Source: CBFCZU01 sp965602635
GTDB taxonomy: Bacteria; Planctomycetota; Phycisphaerae; SM23-33
Assembly (NCBI GenBank): GCA_965602635.1
Contig: CBFCZU010000051.1
Span: 1-19,989, forward strand
Length of the DNA stretch: 19,989 bases
Direction of reading: 5' to 3'
Part shown: positions 1-9,908 of the stretch, in pieces
Numbering within the stretch: the stretch's first letter is position 1
Layout: each line of letters begins with the position of its first letter
The notes under the pieces: generated by a model
Database searches by the model: none
What the model saw: the letters and a program-made list of their open reading frames with translations, nothing else
What the model was told of the DNA's origin: nothing
Program-made: the position numbers and the translations under genes

Positions 1-100
1 AGGATGGCGAAGCAGGACGGCGAAGCCGGATTCGCGTGGCTTGCGGCTCAAAACAGGAAAGGCATTGTGCTACAAGGACTTACGGATTTCGGGGGGGTTG

Positions 101-160
101 CGGAACGTTCCGTTTCGTTCCGGAGTTTTCCGAAACTTTCCGTTTCGTTCCGTTTCGTTC
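101..160. repeat. Six tandem degenerate 10-bp units
   Basis: Six successive 10-bp blocks each begin with CG and end with TTC: cggaacgttc, cgtttcgttc, cggagttttc, cgaaactttc, cgtttcgttc, cgtttcgttc. Three are identical. The first block plus the next two bases forms the perfect palindrome CGGAACGTTCCG. The array lies 3' of the minus-strand metallo-hydrolase gene (stop at 216). Reading frames across it give only Phe/Arg/Ser/Val-rich repeats with no recognisable protein, so I treat it as non-coding. Its function is unknown. Confidence 0.8.
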
Positions 161-162
161 CG

Positions 163-178
163 TCCCGATGCATCGGGA
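163..178. repeat. Perfect 16-bp palindrome
   Basis: TCCCGATGCATCGGGA is its own reverse complement. It sits 37 bp beyond the stop codon of the minus-strand metallo-hydrolase and just before the 10-bp repeat array. There is no unpaired loop of useful size and no T-tract, so it is not a textbook intrinsic terminator. It could be a protein-binding site or a remnant of a repeat element. Confidence 0.6.
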
Positions 179-215
179 TTCCGGGTGGTTCCCGTTGGAT
201 TCGGCCTGTCCCGAG

Positions 216-866
216 TCACCCGGCCAGGAAGGGATTGGCCTTGCGCTCGTGTTCGATGGTGGTGGCGGGTCCGTGGCCGGGGAGGACGCGCGTGGGGCCG
301 GGCAGCGTCAGCAGGCCCTCGCGGATGTTCCGCAGGAGTTGCGATTCGTCGGCACCGGGGATGTCGGTCCGGCCGATGCCCTCGGCGAAGAGGGCGTCGC
401 CCGAGATGACGACCTCTGCGGCGGGGCAGTAGTAGGCGACGCCTCCGGGCGTGTGACCGGCCGCGTCGAGCACCCGCCAGTTCAGCGGGCCCATACCCAG
501 CTCCTCGCCGGGCGAGACCGTCCGGTCGGCGGCGACGGCCGCGATGCGCAGGCCGAAGGGCAGGGACAGGTTGGCAACCGGGTCAGTCAGCATGCCGGCG
601 TCGCCAGCCGGGGCTGTCACGAGCGCGCCGGGGAATGCTTCCTTGACTGCGGCCAACCCGGCGATGTGGTCGCAGTGCCCGTGCGTGAGCAGGATTCGCT
701 CCGGCGAGAGGCCGTTGCGGCGGAGGTGATCGACCAGCGGCTCAGGCGAGAGGCCCGGATCGACGATCCAGCAGACGCCGCCGGCGGTGAGGACGTAGCA
801 GTTGGTGCGGAGCTCGCCGAGTTCGAGGCACTCGATGTTCAGTCCGCCGGAGGGATCGAGGGTCAT
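216..866 (-). CDS. MBL-fold metallo-hydrolase (glyoxalase II / YcbL-like)
   Basis: A 216-residue metallo-beta-lactamase-fold hydrolase. The metal ligands are all visible: THGHCDH (H62, H64, D66, H67), GHTPGG (H138), SGDALF (D157) and LPGHGP (H198). The GRTDIPGAD stretch and the C-terminal HERKANPFL are typical of the short hydroxyacylglutathione-hydrolase-like group, which hydrolyses thioesters with two metal ions in the cytoplasm; the exact substrate is not deducible. The reading frame extends upstream to 896, but I prefer the ATG at 866. It lies 4 nt after the stop of the upstream kinase-like gene, with GAGG just upstream, so the two are probably translationally coupled. Length is normal for the short family. 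No signal peptide is seen. Confidence 0.9.
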   Translation of the reverse strand: MTLDPSGGLNIECLELGELRTNCYVLTAGGVCWIVDPGLSPEPLVDHLRRNGLSPERILLTHGHCDHIAGLAAVKEAFPGALVTAPAGDAGMLTDPVANLSLPFGLRIAAVAADRTVSPGEELGMGPLNWRVLDAAGHTPGGVAYYCPAAEVVISGDALFAEGIGRTDIPGADESQLLRNIREGLLTLPGPTRVLPGHGPATTIEHERKANPFLAG

Positions 867-870
867 TCGC

Positions 871-2046
871 TCAGGCCTCGAGGTGTTCGTCGACAACTTG
901 CTTGACGTCGCTTACGCCGGACTCCTCCCACATTCCGACGATCTTGCGCTCGCGCTTGGCTGCGGAGGCGCTGTCCGAGGCGTGGGCGCCGTTGCGCATC
1001 AGGTCCCTGCCCAATTCGCTGCGGACGGTAGCCGGCTCGGCCTTGCTCGGGTCCGTCGAGCCGAGCTGCCGCCGGATCTTGCTGATCGCGTCGGGGCCCT
1101 CGTAGAGCATCGCCAGGCACCTGGTCCGGCTGGCGGACTGCTTCAGGTGGGGCTCGGTGACCTCCTCCGGGTTGACGCCGCTCATGTACTCGACGATGCG
1201 GTTGTACTCGGCGACGGCGTTACGCTCGGCGAGGATGTCGGCGGCCCGCTCGGCGTCCATCATCGTGAACGGGAAGCTGAAGGCGTCATGCAGCCGGGAG
1301 TAGATCTCCTGCGTCAGGTCGCCCTTCAGGCGGGTGAGGAACAGTTTCCTGAGCGGCTCGTAGAACTGCTCGGCCTGGGCAACGGTCATGCCGATGAGCT
1401 TTGTGCCGACGATCCGCAGGCCGGTGCGGCTGAAGACGTCCACGATGCTTCCCGGCCGGCGGGTGGGGCGCTCGAAGCTGTCGGGCTTCAGCAGGACAAG
1501 GCATGTCTCGATCCGGCTGCCGGAGGGATACTTGCACCGCCCGGGGAACAGGCCGCCGTCGCTGTCGCTGTAGGAGGCGAACAGTTTCAGGTGCTCGACG
1601 TTCGTTTCGGGCGTCGGGGCGGTGAGCACGGCCGGCTCGAAGTAGCGAACTCTGCCGTTGCCGTCTCGGATGAAGTCGCCGTAGGTGCCGCGTACGGTGT
1701 CGCCGACGATCTGGTCGGTCAGGCTGCCGATGACGTCCTCGCGGAGATGGCGGACGGCGTCCGGCCCGCGGAAGAGCATCAGCAGGCATCGCGGCAGGAA
1801 GCCCCAGGGGTTATCGGCCCGGAGGTTCTCATCGACGTACCGCGACCACGCCTCGGCCAGGGCAGGTTCCATCGCGGTCGTGTAGATCGCCTCCCGGTAG
1901 GCGTCCACGAAGCCGTCTGAGAACACGAACATCCGAACCGCCGCCAGCTTGAGCCGGGCGTGGGCGGTCAGTCTTCCTATGATCCCGCCGGTGCGGCTCT
2001 TCAGTATGCTGTACGGTGTGATTAGAGCGTAAGCCAGTTCGTCCAC
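871..2046 (-). CDS. Tandem-domain nucleoside-diphosphate-kinase-like protein
   Basis: 391 residues with two NDK-like domains. The second (about 182-375) has the NDK start motif LLKPDS (K187), then GSTDPSKAEPATVRSELG and RNGAHASDS, which contains the phospho-accepting histidine (H355) in the family N-x-x-H-[GA]-S-D context, so it looks active. It carries an insertion of roughly 50-60 residues compared with the usual 140-150-residue kinase. The first domain (about 1-160) keeps the fold pattern, with ITPYSILK where the kinase has IKPD and VRGTYGDF where it has TIRGDFG. It lacks the catalytic His and the KPD motif and looks degenerate. Active NDKs move the gamma phosphate between nucleoside triphosphates and diphosphates. 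The start is GTG at 2046 with AGGA about 7 nt upstream. First gene of a two-gene unit with the metallo-hydrolase. Confidence 0.85.
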   Translation of the reverse strand: MDELAYALITPYSILKSRTGGIIGRLTAHARLKLAAVRMFVFSDGFVDAYREAIYTTAMEPALAEAWSRYVDENLRADNPWGFLPRCLLMLFRGPDAVRHLREDVIGSLTDQIVGDTVRGTYGDFIRDGNGRVRYFEPAVLTAPTPETNVEHLKLFASYSDSDGGLFPGRCKYPSGSRIETCLVLLKPDSFERPTRRPGSIVDVFSRTGLRIVGTKLIGMTVAQAEQFYEPLRKLFLTRLKGDLTQEIYSRLHDAFSFPFTMMDAERAADILAERNAVAEYNRIVEYMSGVNPEEVTEPHLKQSASRTRCLAMLYEGPDAISKIRRQLGSTDPSKAEPATVRSELGRDLMRNGAHASDSASAAKRERKIVGMWEESGVSDVKQVVDEHLEA

Positions 2047-2086
2047 GCCTGTTCCTCAGTCTCGTCGGGTGCCGCAGTTCCCGGCG

Positions 2087-2115
2087 AATCTATCGTCTGG
2101 CCGGCGAGGATGCAA
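2087..2115 (-). promoter_or_regulatory. Possible sigma70-type promoter for the kinase/hydrolase unit
   Basis: On the minus strand TTGCAT (2110-2115) and TAGATT (2087-2092) are 17 bp apart. The -35 matches consensus at 3 of 6 positions and the -10 at 4 of 6. Transcription would start near 2080, giving a leader of about 34 nt before the GTG at 2046. It lies back-to-back with the lptD promoter. Confidence 0.4.
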
Positions 2116-2138
2116 CATTTGACGAAGGGAAAGATTTT

Positions 2139-2166
2139 TTGACTTGTACCGGGGCGGGTGTATAAT
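2139..2166 (+). promoter_or_regulatory. Strong sigma70-type promoter for lptD
   Basis: TTGACT (2139-2144, 5 of 6 consensus) and TATAAT (2161-2166, 6 of 6) are separated by 16 bp inside a locally AT-rich patch of GC-rich DNA. The start point should be near 2173. The promoter covers the GTG at 2158, so that codon cannot be the lptD start. Confidence 0.75.
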
Positions 2167-2196
2167 CACCCGCAGACCCCAGTGGGTGTACCGGAC

Positions 2197-5055
2197 GTGA
2201 CGATTGGATGGAGCCAATTTCGTAGCCTTCTCGGCCGGGTGCTCTGGGCGTTCCTGGCGGCGGTGCTCGTCACCTTGAGCCTCGGGGGCCGCGCTGCCGC
2301 CCAGGAGAGCAACGGGGGCGAATACCTGGGCGCCGACGCCGTCGTCAGCGGCAAGGAGATGCACAGCTTCTCCGCCGACGGCGAGACGGTGGACGTGATC
2401 AGGGGAGACTTCTCGCTGACCCTCGGCAAGCTGACCCTCAGCGGCGACAGCGCCGTGCTCTGGATCAAGGAGCGCCGCGTCGGCCAGCAGACCTTCCGCG
2501 ACATCGAGGCATACGTGGAGAGCGGCGGTGGCGAACAGGTCAAGCACGTCACCCTCCGCCACCGGGGCGAGTTCCGCGCCCGCGTGGGGCGGCACGGGCG
2601 CCGCGACGCCCGGTCGCTGCCGGTGTTCAAGCGGGCCCAGAAGATGCGCCTGGGCCGCGCCGGCGGGGACGAGCCCAAGCCCGCCGAGGGCCCAGCCCGA
2701 CCGGGCCGCCCGCCCAGGACCACCAGGCCCGCTACGCCCGCCACCCGCCCCGAGACCCCGGACGAGCCCACCACGTACAAGCCGCTGACCTTCCGCGCCG
2801 ACGAACCCCTCAAGGCGGAGGACATTCTAGACCCGCGCGATCCCAAGAAGAAGATCGGCATCGTCATCCTCAAGGGCAACGTGTATATGTCCCAGGGCAA
2901 CCCGGACAGCGACCTGTTCCTGGAGATGCGCGCCGACTCGGCCGTCATCTACAAGGGCCCGGGCCTGGGCGGCGCCGACATCGAGAAGGAGATCAGCGGC
3001 GTTTACCTGGAGGGCGACGTGGTGATGCGCCGCGGGGAGCAGAGCGTCCGCGGGAGGCGGCTCTTCTACGACCTCAGGTCAGGGCGGGCGATCGTTCTCC
3101 AGCCGGTTTTCCGAATCGTTCAGGCGCAGCGGAACATTCCGGTTTACATTCGGGCCGAGGAGGCCCGTCAGACGGCCGCCAGAGAAGACCCGAAGAACAA
3201 GGACGTGCGGCTGCAGGGCTACAAGTGGGAATTCCGGAAAGCCCTGGTGACGACCAGTGATTTCGCGACGCCCGAGTACCACATCGCCGCCAGACGCGTG
3301 TACATGGAGGACGCGGCGCTGTACGACGAGACCGGCAAGCGGATCTCCCCGCTGCGCTGGCGCAGCAAGCTGGTCAACACGACGCTGAACGTACGGTCGA
3401 TTCCGCTTCTGTGGACGCCCTACGTGGTCGGCGACGCCGAGGAGGGGCATACGGCCCTGCGCAACCTGGAGGTAGGCCAGCACGGGCGCTACGGGTGGGG
3501 CGGCGAGAGCAAGTGGTACCTCTTCCGCCTGCTGGGCGTGCCCAGGCCGGATGGCTTCAAGGGGCGCCTCCAGGCCGACTGGTACGAGCGCGGGTTCATT
3601 CTCGGCACCACGGTCCGGTACGACAGGCCCAACTACGGCGGCATCGCGCTGGCCTACGGCATGAGCGACCAGGAGGGCAAGGACGACTTCGGCACCAGGC
3701 GCAAGGACATCGCGGCCGACAGGCAGCGTGGCCGGCTGCTCTGGAGGCACAAGCAGTTCCTGCCTCGCGACTGGCAATTCCAGCTTGAGGCCAGCTACCT
3801 CAGCGACAGGAACTTCCTGGAGCAGTTCTTCTCCCAGGAGTACTGGACCGGCAAGGAGCAGGAGACGCTCCTGTACGCCAAGAAGCAGCGCGACAACTGG
3901 GCGCTGACCGTGCTGGGCCAGTGGCGGATCAATAGCTTCCTCACCCAGACCGAATCCTACCCGGACGTGGCGGGCCACCTGATCGGCGAGTCACTGTGGA
4001 ATGACCGGCTCACCCTGTACAGCGAGGGGCGGCTGGGGGCGGTTCGCTATCGCCCGGACGACAGCCTGCCCGTGACCGGTAGCGGCACGGTCGCCAGGGC
4101 GGACACGCGGCAGGAGGTCAACGCCCCCTTCATGATCGGGCCGGTCAAGGTCCTGCCCTTCACTGCGGGCAGGGCGAGTTACTGGAGCGACAGCACGGAC
4201 GGCAGCGGGCTGGTCCGCTCCTGGGGGCAGCTAGGCGCCACCGCCACGACGCACATCTGGCGGCTGCTCAACAACGTGGAGAACCAGTTCTGGGACCTGC
4301 ACCGCATCAAGCACGTGATAACCCCCTACGGCAACGTATTCTTCTCTGCCACCAACGTTGACCCAGTCGATGTGTACCCATTCAGCCCGGACGTGGAGCG
4401 GTACGTTCGCCAGCTTGGCGGCGGGCGGGTGGGCGTCCGCCAGCTCTGGCAGACGAAGCGCGGCCCGGAGGGCGAGCGCCACACGGTGGACTGGCTGCGG
4501 CTGGACATGGCGGCAAGCTTCTACAGCGACGACGATACGCACATGCCCGCCGACGGCAGGTACTTCTTCTATCGCCCCGAGTACAGCCTGCCGCGGAACT
4601 CCTTCAACACGAACCTGACCTGGCACGCCTCCGACACGACCACCTTCCTGGCCGATGCCAACTACGACATCGACTCAGGGAAGGTGGGCCGGGTCAACGC
4701 CGGCGTCGCCGTCTCCCGCGATCCGCGCGTGCGGTACTACCTGGGCATCCGCAGCATCGAGGCGCTCGACAGCACCATGGGCACGCTGGGGGTGAATTAC
4801 GTCATCAGCCGCAAGTACACGCTAAGCTTCTTCGAGCAGTACGACTTCGACTTCGATGGCGGCCAGAACCAGGCCACCAGCCTGACGCTTACCCGGAAGT
4901 TCCCCCGCATCTACACCGCCTTCACCTTCGCCTACGACCGCATGCAGGACGACGTGACGATGATGGTCAGCCTCTGGCCGGAGGGCATCCCCGAGGTCTC
5001 CGTCGCCGGGTCGAGGATGAGCCTGCTGCGGGGCGCCGAGGACGACGACGACTGA
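2197..5055 (+). CDS. lptD: LPS assembly outer-membrane protein LptD (OstA family)
   Basis: About 952 residues, longer than the roughly 780 of E. coli LptD. The protein inserts lipopolysaccharide into the outer leaflet of the outer membrane. From the start I chose, residues 1-35 form a signal peptide (hydrophobic FLAAVLVTLSL, then GRAAAQ). Two OstA-like beta segments follow: about 40-110, and about 217-295 with LEGDVVMRRGEQSVRGRRLFYDL-type strands. A Pro/Arg-rich linker (about 164-194) lies between them. From about 400 to the end there is a beta-barrel region opened by IPLLWTPY, full of alternating aromatic/polar strands. It ends in an acidic EDDDD tail. The frame is open from GTG 2158, but that lies in the promoter. 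I prefer GTG 2197, with GTG 2182 possible. No other lpt gene is nearby. The stop is 7 bp from the convergent transpeptidase stop. Confidence 0.85.
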   Translation: MTIGWSQFRSLLGRVLWAFLAAVLVTLSLGGRAAAQESNGGEYLGADAVVSGKEMHSFSADGETVDVIRGDFSLTLGKLTLSGDSAVLWIKERRVGQQTFRDIEAYVESGGGEQVKHVTLRHRGEFRARVGRHGRRDARSLPVFKRAQKMRLGRAGGDEPKPAEGPARPGRPPRTTRPATPATRPETPDEPTTYKPLTFRADEPLKAEDILDPRDPKKKIGIVILKGNVYMSQGNPDSDLFLEMRADSAVIYKGPGLGGADIEKEISGVYLEGDVVMRRGEQSVRGRRLFYDLRSGRAIVLQPVFRIVQAQRNIPVYIRAEEARQTAAREDPKNKDVRLQGYKWEFRKALVTTSDFATPEYHIAARRVYMEDAALYDETGKRISPLRWRSKLVNTTLNVRSIPLLWTPYVVGDAEEGHTALRNLEVGQHGRYGWGGESKWYLFRLLGVPRPDGFKGRLQADWYERGFILGTTVRYDRPNYGGIALAYGMSDQEGKDDFGTRRKDIAADRQRGRLLWRHKQFLPRDWQFQLEASYLSDRNFLEQFFSQEYWTGKEQETLLYAKKQRDNWALTVLGQWRINSFLTQTESYPDVAGHLIGESLWNDRLTLYSEGRLGAVRYRPDDSLPVTGSGTVARADTRQEVNAPFMIGPVKVLPFTAGRASYWSDSTDGSGLVRSWGQLGATATTHIWRLLNNVENQFWDLHRIKHVITPYGNVFFSATNVDPVDVYPFSPDVERYVRQLGGGRVGVRQLWQTKRGPEGERHTVDWLRLDMAASFYSDDDTHMPADGRYFFYRPEYSLPRNSFNTNLTWHASDTTTFLADANYDIDSGKVGRVNAGVAVSRDPRVRYYLGIRSIEALDSTMGTLGVNYVISRKYTLSFFEQYDFDFDGGQNQATSLTLTRKFPRIYTAFTFAYDRMQDDVTMMVSLWPEGIPEVSVAGSRMSLLRGAEDDDD

Positions 5056-5062
5056 CGCCGCC

Positions 5063-6079
5063 TTACTCCACTATGGTCACCGTGCTCCATTTCTCGTAGA
5101 GCATGGCGAAGAGCAGGTCTATGTCACCGTCGGCCAGGCGGATGCAGCCCAGCGAGACGGCCTTGCCGACGCTGGACTGATCGTTCGTGTCGTGCATCCC
5201 GTAGCCGTCGGCCTTGGTGTAGGGCGTTCCTTCGATCCCCTCCAGGCCGATCCAGTAGCCCTTCCTGCCCAGGGCGTATCCCGACTGGCCGGGGTAGATC
5301 CTTCGCCGGGGCATGCCGCTGGAGACCGGCGGCGTCCACGGGGCGCCTGTCATCTTCCCGCCCAGCACTACCCGCCACCGGCCGACGGGGGTGGACTTGT
5401 CCTTACCCACGCCGACCGGGAAGCGGCGGACGAAGATCATCCGCCGGGTCTTGGGCTCCTCCAGGTACACGTCCGCCGTGAAGCTCCGTTTGGTGATCAC
5501 GGCGTGGAACGGGCCGCGGACGAGCTTGAGGGTCTGGCCGGCCTGGATCTTGCGGGCGTCGCTGATGCCGTTGATTCTCAGGATGAGCTGAGCAGGCACG
5601 CGCAGCTTCATGCTCCGCTCTATGCGCGCCAGCAGGTCGCCGGGCTTGAACGTGTAGCTGGACGTGCACGGGTCGCCGGGCACGGCCTGGGGCGAGAAGA
5701 TGGTCTCTACCGCCAGTTTGTCCAGTTGCTTTCGGGCGTCGGCTGCCTGTTGCTGGGGCAAGGTGCCGCAGGCAAGGGCGTCGGCCAGACTGCTCCTGGC
5801 CGCCACGAGTTCTCGTCGCCCGAGCAGGTCCATCCCCTTGCGGAGCAGGCCCATCGCCTTTGCCCGGTCCGTCGGGCCTGGCGGCGGGTCCCCGGGCCGG
5901 GGGCGGCTGCGAGCTCCGGGTTCGGGGGCCGGGGCTGCCGGGCGCACGACCTTGGCAGATGGCTCCGGCAGCGGCGGCTTGGACTTCGGCCACAGCCGCG
6001 CCGCGCCCCAATAGGCCACCAGGACGAGTACCGCGACAATGACAATCCTGGCGAGAACGCGGCGTTGACTCCTTGTCAC
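5063..6079 (-). CDS. L,D-transpeptidase with N-terminal membrane anchor, LysM and YkuD domains
   Basis: 338 residues. Residues 10-28 form an uncleaved-looking membrane anchor after a basic N-terminus, followed by a Pro-rich stretch (35-70) and a helical segment (72-128). A LysM-like peptidoglycan-binding motif covers 141-187 (SYTFKPGDLLARI ... LILRINGI ... IQAGQTLKL). The YkuD catalytic domain covers about 191-337, with YGMHDTND (H296) and SLGCIRL (S309, C312). YkuD enzymes form 3-3 cross-links in peptidoglycan or attach proteins to it through the catalytic cysteine. The usual SHGC is SLGC here. The start is GTG 6079 with GGGAGG 5 nt upstream; this ribosome site overlaps the stop of the cyclo-ligase gene, 2 nt before, so the two are coupled. 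Export through the inner membrane is inferred. Confidence 0.9.
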   Translation of the reverse strand: MTRSQRRVLARIVIVAVLVLVAYWGAARLWPKSKPPLPEPSAKVVRPAAPAPEPGARSRPRPGDPPPGPTDRAKAMGLLRKGMDLLGRRELVAARSSLADALACGTLPQQQAADARKQLDKLAVETIFSPQAVPGDPCTSSYTFKPGDLLARIERSMKLRVPAQLILRINGISDARKIQAGQTLKLVRGPFHAVITKRSFTADVYLEEPKTRRMIFVRRFPVGVGKDKSTPVGRWRVVLGGKMTGAPWTPPVSSGMPRRRIYPGQSGYALGRKGYWIGLEGIEGTPYTKADGYGMHDTNDQSSVGKAVSLGCIRLADGDIDLLFAMLYEKWSTVTIVE

Positions 6080-6081
6080 TA

Positions 6082-6684
6082 CTACCTCCCGGCTTCCTTG
6101 CCTTCACCCGCCGCTGGGGCCGAAGAAAAACGCAAAGCCTCTTCGTCGGTCACGAGCATGTGCACGGGTATGTCGTTCTTCTTGACGGGCACTTTTTCGA
6201 CGACTTGCTCCCGCCAGGCCATTCCTACGGTGACGGCCCGCAGATGGGGCGAAGCCAGGAACCGGTCGTAGAACCCGGCGCCCCTGCCGAGACGGTTGCC
6301 CTTGCGGTCGAACGCCAGGCCCGGCACGATCACCAGGTCGAGCATATCCGGTGGGATCGGCTCTCCGTCGGCCGGCTCACGCAGGCCGTAGTTGCCAGTC
6401 ACCAGCCCCGTCTCCAGGGAGCGGATCTCCAGCGGGATGATGTGGCGATCGTCCCAGGAGGTCTTCGGGGCGACGATGACCTTCTGGTCCTGCCAGCCGC
6501 GCAGGGCGATGGGAGTCACGTCCAGCTCACCCGGCAGGGGCAGATAGATCATCACGACGCGGGCCCGGTCAAACTCCGGCAGGGCGAGCAGGCGCTTGCT
6601 GGCGGCCATACTCTTGGCGTGAGCAACGGCCGGCGGCAGGCCCGCCAGTTTCTTGCGAACGCTCTTTCGCAGCATGAACTTCAC
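6082..6684 (-). CDS. 5-formyltetrahydrofolate cyclo-ligase
   Basis: About 200 residues. It converts 5-formyl-THF to 5,10-methenyl-THF using ATP, a folate salvage step in the cytoplasm. The family signature is complete: VPGLAFD..GNRLGRGAGFYD at about 120-140, preceded by LPLPGELD near 49-55 and NYGLREP near 98-104. The frame stays open to 6747, but the family normally begins just before a basic helix like LRKSVRKKL. I therefore prefer GTG 6684, with AAGGGG 13 nt upstream; ATG 6675 is the alternative. A possible TTGACC/TCTGAT promoter lies immediately upstream and would make a very short leader. First gene of a pair with the L,D-transpeptidase. It diverges from uvrA. The Ala/Gly/Glu-rich tail is not part of the fold. 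Confidence 0.9.
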   Translation of the reverse strand: MKFMLRKSVRKKLAGLPPAVAHAKSMAASKRLLALPEFDRARVVMIYLPLPGELDVTPIALRGWQDQKVIVAPKTSWDDRHIIPLEIRSLETGLVTGNYGLREPADGEPIPPDMLDLVIVPGLAFDRKGNRLGRGAGFYDRFLASPHLRAVTVGMAWREQVVEKVPVKKNDIPVHMLVTDEEALRFSSAPAAGEGKEAGR

Positions 6685-6740
6685 GCGGATATCAGAACCC
6701 CTTTTCTTGCCGCCGGTCAAGGGCAAAAAGTTTCGCACGC

Positions 6741-6769
6741 TTGCCATGCGGGCAGGGCACGGTTAATAT
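6741..6769 (+). promoter_or_regulatory. Probable uvrA promoter
   Basis: TTGCCA (6741-6746, 5 of 6 consensus) and TAATAT (6764-6769, 4 of 6) are separated by 17 bp. Transcription should start near 6776, only about 11 nt before the ATG at 6787. The message would be almost leaderless, which agrees with the absence of a Shine-Dalgarno sequence. I saw no obvious LexA-type inverted repeat here. Confidence 0.5.
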
Positions 6770-6786
6770 GCGTAGTTTGCCTGCAC

Positions 6787-9711
<2,925 letters not shown>

Positions 9712-9723
9712 GCGCTCCTAGCC

Positions 9724-9763
9724 TGCTTATTGCATGCCCCCTTCGAGGCTCATGCAATAAGCA
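9724..9763. terminator. 13-bp perfect hairpin after uvrA
   Basis: TGCTTATTGCATG (9724-9736) pairs perfectly with CATGCAATAAGCA (9751-9763) across a 14-nt loop that could itself form CCT/TCG/AGG. It starts 12 nt after the uvrA stop, between convergent genes, so it may end transcription from either side. No T-tract follows, so classical intrinsic termination is uncertain. Confidence 0.55.
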
Positions 9764-9793
9764 CCTTTGCGAGAGACGGTTCTCTCGCAAAGG
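9764..9793. terminator. Second 13-bp perfect hairpin, tetraloop CGGT
   Basis: CCTTTGCGAGAGA (9764-9776) pairs perfectly with TCTCTCGCAAAGG (9781-9793) across a 4-nt loop. It directly abuts the preceding hairpin with no spacing. Only TTT follows it on the plus strand. This is a very stable structure and a likely part of a bidirectional terminator or a mobile repeat. Confidence 0.6.
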
Positions 9794-9794
9794 T

Positions 9795-9865
9795 TTCGAC
9801 TCGGCGCTTCGCGCCTCGCTCAAGGCTGGCCCTGAGCAAGAGCGACGTAAGTCGCTCGCGTCGAA
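9795..9865. repeat. Cloverleaf-like structured element
   Basis: An outer stem TTCGAC/GTCGAA (9795-9800 with 9860-9865) encloses three hairpins. These are GGCGC-ttc-GCGCC (9803-9815), GCTCAAGG-ctgg-CCCTGAGC with one mismatch (9818-9837), and GAGCGAC-gtaa-GTCGCTC (9840-9857). It is not a tRNA. The TTCGACTC ... GCCCTGAGC ... GTCGAA pattern resembles interspersed palindromic repeats scattered between genes in many environmental bacterial genomes; that resemblance is from memory. Confidence 0.55.
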
Positions 9866-9877
9866 GCCGCTGCGGCC

Positions 9878-9904
9878 GATGTTGCACGCGCATCGTGTAA
9901 CATC
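9878..9904. terminator. 11-bp hairpin next to the aldo/keto reductase stop
   Basis: GATGTTGCACG (9878-9888) and CGTGTAACATC (9894-9904) form an 11-bp stem with one G-T pair and a 5-nt loop. It lies 4 nt beyond the stop of the minus-strand reductase (9909), so it is well placed to end that operon. The minus-strand side has no clear T-tract. Confidence 0.5.
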
Positions 9905-9908
9905 CGGG

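Noticed and set aside
101..160. Phased repeat read as a CRISPR array
   Set aside because: Units are 10 bp with no spacers and no cas genes nearby.
4..905. Long plus-strand reading frames at the left end
   Set aside because: They overlap the well-supported metallo-hydrolase on the minus strand and translate the tandem repeat into low-complexity Phe/Arg/Ser sequence.
2158..2196. Upstream GTG codons as lptD start
   Set aside because: GTG 2158 lies within the promoter. GTG 2182 stays possible but gives a longer n-region without a better ribosome site.
6685..6786. 6S RNA beside the cyclo-ligase gene
   Set aside because: In Proteobacteria ssrS neighbours this gene, but here only about 100 bp separate it from uvrA, and I see no long bulged hairpin of about 180 nt.
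9795..9865. Cloverleaf read as a tRNA
   Set aside because: The size and four stems are tRNA-like, but the central loop has 4 nt, no TTCRA-type T-loop is present in the right arm, the variable region is missing and no CCA end or conserved D-loop bases are seen.
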